A stretch of 64,000 bases of DNA from Hoplostethus atlanticus (GCA_034670405.1 JAXDDX010000089.1:1700001-1764000), one strand, 5' to 3'. Positions 10,606-24,076 are shown, numbered from the stretch's first letter. Numbers and translations are program-made. Notes: a model not told the origin generated them from the letters alone.

Positions 10606-13600
10606 AATATCCGTCTCTTCTCCTTTCATAATCTCTGTGTCTGTGTGTGTTGGTAGAGTTCTGAGTTATCCTTGGACTCTGTGATTAAAGGAAACACACA
10701 AAAAAAACGTCTGTGTCGAGATATTTCCAGGGCAGCTACAATAGAGTTTAACAGGAGAAACATTTTCAGCAATCTAAAACATTTTTGGTGTCAGTCCCTC
10801 AGAATCAATGAGCAAGGACTTCTGTATAGACCCATCATTATACAGAAATGTTCAACAATGCAGGGAGAGCTGAAGTCCCTGAGCACTTCATGTACGTGGC
10901 ATAACTCTAACATGTTTACCCACAGCTAAAGTGCTCGGGCACATTCTCTGGAGGTTGTTGAAAGGCATTCTGGGAATTGTAGGAAATCACTAACTTGAAG
11001 TAGAAGTGGACGATTCAGGTGTGGAGTGCAAGAGTATCCAAGGGTGGATTTTTCCTTTTTAAAGCTTTTTTCCTTTAAAGGTCTCAGCGCTGTCACATTC
11101 TACAACTGGTCAAACAACTACAGCTGGAAAACAACTAAATCCACAGCTTCAAACTGTGTATATTGCTGACTGTTACACAAATGTCAAAATAGTGTTTCCA
11201 GCCAACAGTGGAAAGTGGCACAGATAGGCAGGCTGCCAGTTAAAACAGAGTTTGTAGGCTACAGTGAATTGCAGCACATACAGACAGGTCAACCCTCAGG
11301 CTAAAACAGCATTGAATAGGCTACAGTTGAGCACAGCACATACATTTACTTTTAATTTCCGTTCAAAACTTTATTGTCCCATACGTTTTACAATAAAAAC
11401 ACAATAAATATACAAATATAGCCTGCTAGCAGCAATTGCAGGTTTTAACATTTAGGGCCATCAAGGGTCCCTAGTTGGATGCGTGTCAAAAGAGAGGCTA
11501 TGGCAATTATAACAAGTTTCACCATGACATGGATATTCATCTATATGCAGCCATCTGCACTGCTTTGATTTGAATTTGTATAAAATATGTCAAAAATGCT
11601 CTAGATTAAGGTGTTAAGGTCCTATTATAACAAACAATTTAAGGCTTAAATGGTTCCCTAAAGTATATACTGTAATTTCATTACATTGACATTGGTGTCA
11701 ATCGGACTCACTGTGTGGGAGTTATGCCCTGTTATGTAAAACCTTTAATTATAGCACAGTATGGCTGAAAGTTATTTTGAGTAATGTTTGAGTAACAAGG
11801 CAACCAGTTTCTATCATAGTACCCAACGTCATGTCTGTATCATGTACTAACTTACGAGAATTGAGCAAATGTAGTGTACATTTTTCACCTGCTAAGTGGT
11901 CCAACTGCATATAAGCTTTAGCCGACCTCACTCGTCTTCCTTGCAAAGTTCTGAACAGGTCATGATGACGTTGTATACCTTCCAGCCTTCACTGATCCTG
12001 GTGTCTGATGGGGTGTACAGTACGTATCAATAGTGTTTACCACCCAGAGCGTTTATATACAGCAGTCAGTGTCTTCATAACTCCTTAAAAGATTTACCTG
12101 CCAAGAATAATTTTTACCAGCCAAAATCATTCATATTAATTATTCTTTAATAGAAATACCCTATGAAACAGAGAAACAGGTGTGTTAATCTAAAACCGAC
12201 CCTCACTGATTTATCCACCAAGGACAAATTTTACTGCCATTTGGCGCTTGGCAGGTGTTAATTTCGGACCTTGTGATTGCAGTACATGGCTCTGTGATTT
12301 TCAGTGTGTAAATCCCTTGAGTAGGTTTCTTTTCCTTTTCACCTGCTAAATTCCTGACTTCACTGGAGTGAATCGAGTGAGTCAATGGACAAGTAGTCCA
12401 TTTGGTTTGGAGCAGTGTGAAAGTGAATCAGACCAACTGAAAAGAATGAACAACGTATCAACGTCACACTCTTTCAGACAAAGCAAATGGTCTATTAGGC
12501 GTGAAAGAGGCATAATACAATCTCATGTTAATATAACACAGGAAACCAGTATTTGAATTTTAGAGAAATGGAAGAAGCATCCTGTGCAAGTGCACTGGAA
12601 GGATGGAAAGAAAGGAAAGAGCAGCAGTACAGCATCATTTGATGTTTCCTGGAAAATGGAGTCCTGGATCAGTTGGTTGAAGTACAGTGTTTATTCAAGG
12701 GCTCCTGAATAAACACTGTACAGAATAAACCCCCAGCTATTCCTCCTGTTTTGTTCTCAAAAATCAAAGGTAGGAATCCAATTTTACAGAAGCAAATCTG
12801 AAATCCCCCCTGGTGTCCCATCTTAACTTTACCATCCTACCTCTCTATTTTTGACATGATGAGTGAATGGAGTTTAATTCTCACCATGACTGACTGAAAG
12901 TTCTGTGTGTTTAACATGCTCCAGTGAAGTTGATGCATTTGCACTGCTGACACGTCGATATCATGGGTCAATATCATTCATGTGACAATTCTACGACCTA
13001 AGGAATAATTGCATTTGTTGTGCTCATCCATGATGGCCACAACAGCACTTAACATGCAATGGACAGTTTATTGTGATGATTACACGTTTACAACTCCTGG
13101 TTTTAGTTAGCTAGCCAACATTGGATAGGTTCAAGCCCCCGTGTCATCTTGCCCCTTGAGCAAGATACTGAATCAATGAAATATCACATTGTTGTTATTA
13201 TCTAGGTAGCAGTGGTAAAGATTTAAAATGTGTAGCTTCACTGACACGGTATTTTGCTGAAATTTAGCATGCTATTTTATAATAATAGCGGGCTGGTGGC
13301 CTGTTATTCCCCCAGGTGTCCCAAAATGAGGTTGCTCAATTTGGGAATTTCACACTTTAGGGTGGTTCTGTAATATCCTAATTGTGTGTAACTGGATACT
13401 GACTACATTTGAGGAATTCCACTACAAGAGCCTGGAGGCCTCTACCCCAGACCACGATAGTTTCCACTGCAGAGAAATGGCTCTCCAGAATACTGCTAGG
13501 CTCTTGTGTAGCTGTGTCAACATAGAATATGTGCATTATTAGGTTTTCTGTAGTTTACAGTCAGATAATTAGTCTGTACTGGGTAATGTGCTGTTTCTGT

Positions 13601-14364
13601 ATTTACATTTAGTTGTTGTACATTGGGTTTACAACCAAGTCAACACATAGAAAGTGACTGTACAGTGAGTTTACAGTATAGCCGTTTTGAGTGCTGAGTG
13701 GCAGCTGCCAGCTAGCGCTAACCTTTAATCACAAATGCAGCCTCTAGACTGACAGGGTGAAACAATCTGCTTACTGTTCAAGATATTTGTGTGTGTGCAT
13801 GCTTGTGAGAGACATTGACGCTTGGACAGATAGAAGGATTATCTTATATACAGAAAAAACAATACAGTGTGTCTCGTTTGTCTCTTCATCTCCGTGTACA
13901 TGTGTGCGTGTAGCTGCGCTGGAAATGCGCTGAAGTGATCCTCGTTCAGACTGAACACAAACTGGTGTGGGTTTTTCAAACTATTACATTTAGGAAACAA
14001 TTAAATATACATATCATTGCCTTGCACAACAATTTGTTTCCTTAATGCATCCTGGGGGCAATAGCGTATTTCTTGTAAATTCCACAACCTCCACAACCAG
14101 CAATCAGTCAGATCTCTCTCTCGTGAAAGCTTGTTTCCCGCTGTGCTTCCTCCCATGTCCTTCAGAGCAATTCTTTCTGCTAGCTAAATACAGTAAATAA
14201 GTGTCTTTCTGCCAGTTGCTTGGACTGGTGAATTATGGATCATTCCTATTCAGCATTACATTAAATGTTGTTGGGTAGGTATTGGTCTACCTTCATGATT
14301 CTCAACAAGCCCTAAAAAACCATCAGAGTAACCATCAGAATGTGATCTTTGTCTAATTATACAA

Positions 14365-14365
<1 letters not shown>

Positions 14366-14395
<30 letters not shown>

Positions 14396-14432
14396 TGTGT
14401 GTGTGTGTGAGAGTGTGTGTGCGTGCGTGCGT
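14366..14432 (+). repeat. (GT)n microsatellite, interrupted
   Basis: GT with GAGA and GTGC interruptions. Confidence 0.9.
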
Positions 14433-14739
14433 AGGCCTAGTTTACTGTACAATCCTCTATGTAGCTCTCCCTCCGTCCTTCTCCCTCTCTCTTCCTCTGT
14501 TCCTCTCTCTCTCCATCTGCTGCTGTTGCTATGGAAACCAGTCCTACTCGTCTCTGTTAGCTGAGTCAGGAAAAGTGGGTGGAGTTTGACAGGAGTGCTC
14601 CAATCAGAATGGCAAGTGGCATCCCAGACCCACCCACCAAACGGTATGATTGGTGCATGTTGGAAATTGAAAGTCAGATTCAGATGATAAGAACAATCCC
14701 TTGAATCCCTTTCGTAAAGACTCCCGGTTGGCGTCCTCC

Positions 14740-14839
14740 ATGGCGGCTCCAAGTGACATTTCACGTATGACTCACCTCAAATACTTCGTCCTTACTATTG
14801 GTGTAAATAGCTTCTGGTCCATGATTGCGCTCAACGCAG
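14740..14839 (+). CDS. Possible first coding exon of an unidentified gene
   Basis: An ATG in excellent context (tccATGGcggct) opens 33 codons plus one base: MAAPSDISRMTHLKYFVLTI then GVNSFWSMIALNA, followed by cag|GTATAA. The second half is hydrophobic (YFVLTIGVNSFWSMIAL), as for a signal anchor or membrane segment. Upstream there is a CCAAT box (about 14,600) and an inverted one (attgg, about 14,650). I do not recognise the protein and see no following exon that clearly belongs to it. The phase-1 end is compatible with the lrrc7 exon at 52,546, so an alternative lrrc7 start is conceivable but unsupported otherwise. It may equally be chance: if unspliced the ORF ends after 45 codons. Confidence 0.22.
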
Positions 14840-15906
14840 GTATAATCTATCCCATGTTTCAGTGGGGATTACTTTAGCCTTTCGTGGTTCTCACACCTCA
14901 GGCCTCTAGTTCCTTTCTACCTCCTAGACGTCTTGAGCTAAAAGTGGTTTGGGCGTGTTTTAGGAAACGGTTTGGACTTAATAATAACAATCACCTGATT
15001 AGTTATATGTGAAAAACATTCAAAACATGTTGTCTTTGTCTTTTTTCTTGATGCACCATCCTGGTGCCCATTTCACTCTGCCAAAAACAATATCAAATAG
15101 ATCTTGGCTATGTCTGTTACCATGCATAACCATGAGTGTCTTAATTGTGTGTCGAACTGGGAAGTTGGAAAGCATCATCTTCATCTTATTTTTACATCTT
15201 GATGTAAAAATAAACTTTCTATCAAATACAGAAAACATCAATAATATTGTGTGTGTCTGGATGGCATCATTCAGAGGATCATTTCACATGCATACACTCA
15301 CAGTAACTCTTAAATTAAACCAAGATGAGCAAGAATGTTTCCAGTTTTGAGAGATGTGAGATTATGTTTACAATATTTCAGATTTCCCTTTAAATGTCTC
15401 CTTTGTGAATGACATTTGCCTAAATGACTCATTTGTTAATGCTATTTCTTCTCCAAATGACACCAGTTGGGCAAGTCCATGGTAATTGACTCTGTTGGGA
15501 CTGAATCTCCTGCTTGAACTGAACTGAACAGAGTTAATGGCTTTTTGTGAACAACTCCTGTGTGAATGACTCCTGATGCCACATTACAGGAACATCCTAA
15601 CGAGAAAATCCTGTCTTAATCCCACTTAAGAAAGCAATTTAGGATTTTTGCCAGACAGAGGGACTGTTGCTAAATGCAGTCAGTCTGTTGCCAGTCAAGC
15701 CGCAATATGACAAGCTGGAAATCACCCTCAATCTGCTCCAGAGACAGTTGAAAGAATTTAATCTGATAGCATGGAAAGTGATTGAGTCAGAGTTTCAAAT
15801 GGAATTGATGGAATGACTGATGTATTGGTATGAGCCAAGGGAAAAGAGCCAACCTCAGATCACCAGCTATAAATAGCTAGCTATTTGTTACAAATTGGAT
15901 GAGAGA

Positions 15907-15941
15907 TGAATGAATGAATGAATGAATGAATGAATGAATGA
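15907..15941 (+). repeat. (GAAT)n microsatellite
   Basis: Nearly nine GAAT units. Confidence 0.9.
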
Positions 15942-16468
15942 ACAACAAAACAGAGAGATAGAAAATAAGACCGGGGGTTCTCATTTAATTCTTCCTCCTG
16001 TACCCCTACACCTCCACCCTACCCCTCCTCATCTCATCCTCTGATCCATTTTCAAGGACACCACATCAAGTTTGTTGCTCATCTCCAGTGGCTAGCAACA
16101 AGTTTCTCTCCACCCTGAGAAACAGTACCTCTAAGATGCATCTGAAACATTCTCCAGAGACGTTGTTTCTGTGATGGTGATGATGGATCATAAAAAAGAC
16201 CAAGGCAGTACTATAATTTCCCTCTCGAAATCAATGTAGGATTTTCAAACACGCATCCTGTGTTACATTCAAGCCAACATGTGATAATTGCATTGTTATA
16301 GCATTGTGTATTGCACATATATCAATGCTCAGTCAAAGTTAGCATAATTACAGTAACATGTGGAGTACTTTGATTTCATCCGCATGAACAGACACAAGTT
16401 AGGACATGTATACACATGTCTTGAACTGTGGTCAAGTTGTGCATGTGCCCAGCTCAGAGGTAGAAGGA

Positions 16469-18018
16469 TATGGAGTCAGTTAACTCTCAATAGTCACAAA
16501 TGAATACAACACGATTCACAAATATTTTTTGCGATTTATATATAAATGTCTCTGTTCACAAATATATTTTTCAATGCACACACAAATGTGTATCGTTTCA
16601 TATAAATGTAAAACAAATATATATATATAAATGACAGAAGGTTCACAAATAAATTAGTGTTCACGAATGTCTGTTTCCGATGCACACACAAATACGTCTC
16701 GTTTTATATCAATGTAAAACAAATCCACAAATATACTTAGTTAAAAACAGTTGCAGTGTTCATCTAAAACATATTTCAATGTTGTTACATTTATTATATA
16801 CAGATTGTCGAATCTGCGTTTAGAAACCTCCAGACGAGTTGTGAACCTCGTTACAGTTGTGTGTGGGTTTTTGAGAGTTTCCTGACGTGGTTAGATTCAC
16901 AAATGCATTTTTTCTAAAGGGCCTTTCTCTGTAGCCTATCAGACGTCTCTTTCAAGTTCAGCCAGTCACACCAGCGTGTGATTTCAATGCTGCATTCAAC
17001 GTCCCTAATACCGACGAGTTTGGCGTCCGGTAGCAGTACTCCAAGTGTAAATTAAACATAACATGTTTAGCCAGTAATCCCCTTGTTGTTCGTGATTGAA
17101 TACATTTGAATTATGATCGTCTGATTTTGCTAACGATGTGTTATTTACACAGCTAGAAAAGTTAGCTAGGTAATATTTGAACCATGTTAGGCACACTACA
17201 AACCGAGGGTTAAGACAAATCTCCGACAATCATCAGGCAAGATGGGGGGGGGGGACGCTGCACAAGCAACAAAAGGAAACCACAAATGTAGTATTTTCTT
17301 TGTTAATAAAGATTTAACAAATATTATAACCATCGTATTATCTTAGTTTAATGTCGTTTCAATGTATTATATACCTTTTCTTTATGAAAAGCATAACAAA
17401 AAATCGCTAGTATGCCGATGTCTCTACCTTGCGCTAGTTAACGCTACAACATTGTTTTTAGGCTGATTTGTGCATGACAGTCCCACATTTTGACATATTT
17501 CCATGTTGCATTTCTGCCCTTTGATGGCATATGACTGCCGAAATATAACTAAAGTTCAGCAGCGAAGTTGCTGCACTTGTTACAGGCTCCTCTAATATCA
17601 GTGCAGACTGGCAGGGTAACGTTAGGAGCACGGCTTGCTAGCCTACAGAGCACCGCTAACAGCTATTCTGTCAAGAAGTGGTCTGGTAATGAAGCAGTGG
17701 TCTTTTTTATTTGATGACTTATTTGATCGATTAGTAGAGTGAAACGTATAAGTTGTGAACGAATCGCGAGCGTCCATGCTTTTCTATCGCCATCAGATGA
17801 ACTGGCAAATGTCACTGTGATAATACCATTATTGCCATAGTAATGTCCGATAACAAACTTGTTGGCGTCTGTTTACGTAAACGTCATCGATGACGTTGTC
17901 GGAAACACATTCGTTTTACATTTATATGAAACGATACACATTTGTGTGTGCATTGAAAAATATATTTGTGAATCGTGTTGTATTCATTTGTGACTATTGA
18001 GAGTTAACTGACTCCATA
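16469..18018. mobile_element. 1.55-kb DNA element with ~100-150 bp terminal inverted repeats
   Basis: The left end (16,469 on, tatggagtcagttaactctc...) is matched by its reverse complement at the right end (...gagttaactgactccata, ending 18,018). The arms continue inward through atagtcacaaatgaatac and tgcacacacaaatg to about 16,618 and 17,907, with a small indel. GGA flanks both sides (16,466-16,468 and 18,019-18,021), a possible 3-bp target duplication. The left arm also contains a second degenerate copy of its sub-terminal unit (16,640-16,740). No transposase ORF is visible, so it is probably non-autonomous; superfamily not assigned. Confidence 0.75.
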
Positions 18019-19390
18019 GGAGGACTCTGTACCAGGCTAGACCAAGATGCTGGGCGACAGGAGTCAACATTTTGTGAGTTTGGATGTTACACGTGCCACA
18101 AGACATGGATATCATGCATTTTTCAGACAGACGTAACCACCGTAATGGTGACATTTCTAGACAAGTGTCTTGAGGGTGGATTTGTCAGAACAAGTTTGCA
18201 TCTGTTGGAAAGCACTGAATGCGTCAGACTATTCGACCAGTGGCTCTGACCCATACACACTCCCACACTTTGACCTCCTTAATGAAATTGAATTTATTCT
18301 TTTAGCAATAAAACCCACAATTCTCCCTGAAGGATTGAAATAATACTTCACTCATGTTAAATGGGATTGTTATGGGGAGTTGTCAAATTATGGAATCATG
18401 TAAACTAATTGGACTATTGCCAATCCCAGGATTGGCAATAGTCACATTATTGTTCGCTTGAAAACGCAGCCAGTGAGTCCATGAGTGCATCCGTCCATCT
18501 CTCTCTCTCTCACTTTTCATCTCCATCCATCCATCTGCTCCCTTCTTCAGGTATCCTTCCTTCCTCTGCGATGGCAGGGGCAGGTTGCCATAGCAACAGA
18601 GAGCCTACAGTGAAGTGAGAGAAAGAGAGCACAAGAGAGAGAGAGAAAGAAAGAAGGAGAGAGACATGGAGGGAGGGATGGAGAAGTTTCGGGTTGAAAC
18701 CTGCCCATAACCAATCGCTAACTCACAGCGTTTGTCTTTCTACATCTGGATTTCTTATAGAAATTTGTTTCCTAGAGTTTTTCCTCGAGCTTTCCAGGCT
18801 TCCATCTATCCATCCCTCCAGCCTTTTCTTTAATCCCCCATCTATCCCTTTATGTCCTGGAATTAAGGGCCAATTATTCCTTCTGGGTCTGGGAAACATG
18901 GCTTATTACACACCACACACACACACACACACACACACACAAGGCAATGCTCCTCCTTCATTGTAAATAGGGAAGATAGTATCCTTGCTAGGGGTAACGA
19001 CTGCTTGTTAGCTGCATTGTTTACTTGTTGTTGTTGTTGTTGTTGTTGTTGTAGATGTTCTGAGTTGACTTAAAGCAGAGAATCAAAGTCCTCCTCACAC
19101 AGGGCGTTTCCTGACTGGAAGGGCTGTCTAGTTATTAGATGGCTTTTACTACGCTTTTTGTCAAATGCCCTCCAGTTTACTCTATTCTGTTCTATTCTAT
19201 TCTATTCTGTAAAAGAAATGTGGGGGGGGGGGGGGGGCTTTAAGACATTTGAGAAAGTCAATGGACATTCAGATAGTTGTCGCACTAGAAATGGTAAAAT
19301 GTTTATGTGTCCTTGTGCATGTGTGAGAGAAAGGGAGGGTGTGTGTTTTAATCTCATTCATATATTCATCAGGAGGCAGAAGTGCTGACG

Positions 19391-19392
<2 letters not shown>

Positions 19393-19445
<53 letters not shown>
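19393..19445 (+). repeat. (GA)n microsatellite
   Basis: About 26 GA units. Confidence 0.95.
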
Positions 19446-19451
<6 letters not shown>

Positions 19452-19742
19452 GAGTGAGAGGCAGAATGTGTGACATAAAGTGAAAGGAGAGAGAAATCCA
19501 TCCACCCATACGTGATATTTAAACATTAAACATACAGGAGGTAGATGAATAGTGAATGGAGAGAAGATGCAGAGAGAAAAAGCAGAAGGGAAATAGAAGT
19601 TGAGTGTTTGAAAAGGATGCGGAGACCTGGGAAGGAGGAGAGGGAGAAAGAAAAAGAGGGGGAGGTGAAGAATTGAGTTGTAACAATATAAGCTCCTGGA
19701 CTAAAATTAGGTTTTTATCCTGCTTCTTTTCTCCTTACTAGG

Positions 19743-19871
19743 TCCTCTCCTCTCCTCTCTCCTCTCCTCTCCTCTCCTCTCCTCTCTTCTCTTCTCTTCT
19801 CTTCTCTTCTCTTCTCTTCTCTTCTCTTCTCTTCTCTTCTCTTCTCTTCTCTTCTCTTCTCTTCTCTTCTT
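19743..19871 (+). repeat. (CTCTC)n to (TCTTC)n pentanucleotide array
   Basis: About 130 bp; the first part is TCTCC units, then switches to a homogeneous TCTTC run. Confidence 0.95.
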
Positions 19872-19971
19872 CCTCTCTAGCACAGCAATGCTAACTGGAT
19901 TTCATTTCTGTAAGAGCTACTTAAGATCAAAAGGCAACTCATCCCACAAATACAGACCAAAATAACATCGT

Positions 19972-19972
<1 letters not shown>

Positions 19973-20031
<59 letters not shown>
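19973..20031 (+). repeat. (CA)n microsatellite
   Basis: About 29 CA units. Confidence 0.95.
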
Positions 20032-20033
<2 letters not shown>

Positions 20034-20609
20034 TCCGCAAATGTTTTTTGGCTTACAAGCCTTCATCACAGTGTATCCAGCTTTCTGTTCTGTCTACATC
20101 TATTCATTCTTGTGCAGATGGGATAAAGAAAGTAGACACAGAAAGAGAGGAAGGTGGATAGTAAACCAGGTAAGACAGGCAGACAGATGAGGTCAGAAAT
20201 GGAGAGAGAATTTACAGAAAAAAAGAAAGAAGAAAGAGAGATGAGAAACACAGAGGAGAGAGCCTAGAGGAGGTAAAGAGAGGAGGGAGAGTTGAGAGAG
20301 GAAAGGGGAGGAGAAGAAAAGATGAGAGAGAGAGAGAGAGAGAGAGGGATGACAAGACAATTTCCTGACCTTTGACCGTGTGTGTCGGCATTACCCATAA
20401 TCCATTAGGAGCGTGATCATGGTGCGGAGAGCCAATCAGATCAGAGTCAACAGACACACATCAGTCTCCCAGCGCTGTAAAGGGCCATTACCCCAATAAT
20501 TACAAGGTGATTACATGCTGGTTAGCTAGTTAGTTGACTAATTGACATGAACTTATGCTGGAGATACACACAGGAATCCTCAAGGCCTGCGTGTGTGTGT
20601 GTGTGTGCG

Positions 20610-20643
<34 letters not shown>

Positions 20644-22309
20644 CAAGCATATACATCCTTTTCTTGCTGAATCTCTATTCTATGCATGTGCAGACCTATG
20701 TATAATTTGTATGATTGATTGTGTGCCCATGTGTGCGGATATTTGTGTTTATATATGTGTAAATGCATGTGTGTAACAAATGTTTGTGTCTCTGGGTCAA
20801 TCAATCAGTGAAACGAGGTGATCATGTTTTAACTTAAATTGGAGGATTCCATGCTCCTCTGTGGGGTGAGAAAGTTTTACAACCCTCGGGCTTATTAAAT
20901 CCTTTAAATACCAATTGGATAAACTGAAAATTGCATGCCTGTCAAGCTCAAAACAAGGATGTTTTCCTTAGTTCCTGAAAGGTTGACATTTTGTAGATAC
21001 AAGGTCTTCACACGATAACAACAGTGTATTTTGTACAAAGAATACAATTTACAGTGCTCCACAAAACAGCCTGACTACAATAAACCACAATAGCAAGGGT
21101 GTACAGTTATACAGCACTGGGACAGAAGACAACACAGAAAAGCATAATGCTGATTTAAAAAGTAAAAAGAACATTTCTATATATACTTAAAAAGCATCTG
21201 GTCTGCCTAGTCTTATCTGCAGATGGTGCAGCCCTGATGTGGACACCCGGGTCAAGACAGCTTGCCCCCACGCTCATTAACAAGGAAGAACATGATCTTA
21301 CTGAGAGGAGTTCATGTCTGCTCTGACCGTATGGGTACCTCTGTCACAACACTGTGCGTATAACCGTTACGGTTCAATAAAAACACAGTGATCAAATTAT
21401 AAAAAACAAGACAATAAAATACATTTTTAATTCCTCAGGTTTGCCAGGGTCGGGTGTTTACTTAGAAAATATAATCTGTTACAGATGACTGACATCCTGC
21501 TTTAAATTGATCAGCAGTAATGTAGTCTACTGGATTACTACATGGCAGGGGTAATACACATGCTGTCATCTTGCCTTATTTCTCAGCCTTCCCCCCCCAG
21601 AAAAATAAGTTAAATTGCAATTACAGCACAATCATCCATAAATCATGATGAAATGAATATCCAACAAGAGCCATTTTTAAACTGCAACACCTCCTGGAAC
21701 TGATCCTGGAAATAGGCCCACGAGTGAACCTGGGTCTCAGGACCAAAAATACACCCACTCCACTTTATGATTCTTCCATATCACTGCTTTCTTATAAAAA
21801 CCTTGTATCTGGCACTTTCAGCACATCCTCCAGTAAGGGACAACACATCACGTGTTACTTTTCAACACAGCAACTTAACACCAGATGTTTCGCTATCAAG
21901 AAATATTATGTTGAAAAAGTGACAAGGTGTGTTGTGCCACGTTAATAACATTGTTAAAAATGACACAGCTTTTCTATGCACATAGCTAATTCCTCCAGTA
22001 AGCTCAGGAGCACTAGTCCTTAACTAGGGTTGTCTTAATCATCTTAAATACAAAAGCCAAGTGGCCACGCTTTACTGCATTCCAGTTACTTAGCAACACC
22101 CATTCACAAAATGCCATATAAGGCATAATGCAGTATGGAAGCTGAACGTACTTTCAGACTCAGAGAGAGGGAGAGAGAAATTGGAGCAATGGGAAAGAAA
22201 CTGAAACCAGTAGAGAGAGGGAAAGAAAATAAAGAAGAGGGAAAGAACAGAAGAGAGGGCTTGCTTTCCACAGAAACCTAAGAACAAACCATCTGTCGTA
22301 TTCTGTCCT

Positions 22310-22400
22310 GTTCTATTCTCTGTCCTGTCCTGTTCTGTTCTGTTCTGTTCTATTCTCTGTTCTGTCCTGTTCTGTTCTGTCCTGTTCTGTTCTGTTCTGA
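22310..22400 (+). repeat. (CTGTT)n/(CTGTC)n pentanucleotide array
   Basis: Mixed CTGTT, CTGTC and CTATT units. Confidence 0.9.
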
Positions 22401-22973
22401 TCTGAGTGGTAGAGGCATTATAAATATCAGGGCTTCTGGTGGCTCAGCAGGTTACAGTTTATTCTACTGACAGGTCGACCAAAAAAGAGCCAGGTTGGCT
22501 CATCAGCTCCTACATTCTTTAGAGTTGGAGTCGACTCCTGGTGAGTGATTCAAAATGCAATAGAAGTTTTTACATTTCTCTACACCTCCCTGGCTGACCT
22601 AATGAAAATGCATCGTTCTACATGTTAGATAGCTCAATGACAAGACTTATGATGGGTGCAAGCCTTCTCCTAACACATCGCCCCAGCCAAGTCAGCAGCA
22701 CCTCTGGCACTGAAATGGTCAACTTGCATCATGACAAATGTCGTGAGTCGATAACTCAATTCCATTTTTTTATACCTTTATTTAACCAGGAAGTCCCTTG
22801 AGATTGAAATCTCTTTTCCGAGGGAGACCTGAAAGTCCCCATTCAAGTCCTACGGCAGGAGTTGGGTTCACAGCCTACTCCATAAATAAATGCTACAGCA
22901 TACCAGGTACTTCCAATACCAATACGGGCTTGAGTCCAGCTCGCTTCACTCATTCCAGTCTCTCTCTCCAGTC

Positions 22974-23044
22974 CGTCCGTCCGTCCGTCCGTCCGTCCGT
23001 CAGTCAGTCCGTCAGTCCATCAGTCCATCAGTCAGTCAGTCAGC
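22974..23044 (+). repeat. (CCGT)n/(CAGT)n tetranucleotide array
   Basis: CCGT run grading into CAGT and CCAT units. Confidence 0.9.
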
Positions 23045-24076
23045 CATCCAACCAACTAGCCAGCCAATTAGTCATTCCAGTGGGATCAGTATAGGATTGG
23101 TCTTCCCCCATAAGTAATACCTAACAGATCCCAAGGCTTACACTATAGACGAGGCACAGTACACAAGACAGCTTTAAACTGCAGCTTTTGGCCCCATAAA
23201 AAAACACAGTGATTCATGAAACTGCGTTTCCATAACAACCATGGATATTTCATATTGGCAGGCAGAAGACGCTGGGACAAGGCTGCCTACTGTTCTGTTC
23301 ATGTCTGCTCTCTTCTCCTCTAATCAATTATTGGTATAATCCCAGATTGATATGGGGTAGGATTTGCTGAGGGACAATAATCTCTTCCAGATCTCACCCT
23401 AACTCAAAATCCGAATCCATTATGCAGCCACTTCAAGTGTGAACAAATGTCCTCAAACTAATAATATAAATGTTTGCAAAGCCTGTAGCGGGGTGATCTT
23501 TTTTCTCTGCTCTGTTGTTCCTGTGGCCAACAGACTTAGTGACTTTTCAGACCCCCCTGGCAACTTTATCTTCTCAAATGTGACTAGTGACAAATGTAAA
23601 TACTTTTTCAGGCCATGGGGAACAATGTTAATGTGCACAGCTGAAGTCAATGTATGTACAATTCTGGCCAGGATTATTGGCACCCTTGCATTTTATGCGG
23701 ACAATGTACAATATCTTACACGTTCTTCTGTTTTATTTAACAGCACATGATCAAACAATAAGAATACAAATATACAGAAAATAATTTATGACTTTTGAAA
23801 AGTAGCTATGGCCATGATTATTGGCTCCCTTTTCAAATACTTACTTGCACAGCCTTTGGACTTCATCCAAATGTTTCTTGTAACATCAATAAGCTTCCGG
23901 CACCTTTCTGCTGGCATCGCTAGTGGGTTTGTCTTTTACACAGGTTTAGGTGGTAACATCATCAGTGCAGTGGGATTTGTGCAGGAATGTGAGTTGGAGA
24001 CCCTCTAAGAATACACTGAATGCAGCCAGAAAACCAAATACAAGGGAAGAATACATGCACCCATTGGTACTGTACA

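Larger units (their letters stand above)
10290..14739. other. Intergenic; no gene recognised
   Basis: Contains purine-rich DNA (10,300-10,480), a (CA)n tract, a ZNF143-like motif near 10,965, a perfect hairpin at 12,682-12,721, and otherwise AT-rich DNA with no feature I can name. Confidence 0.7.
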
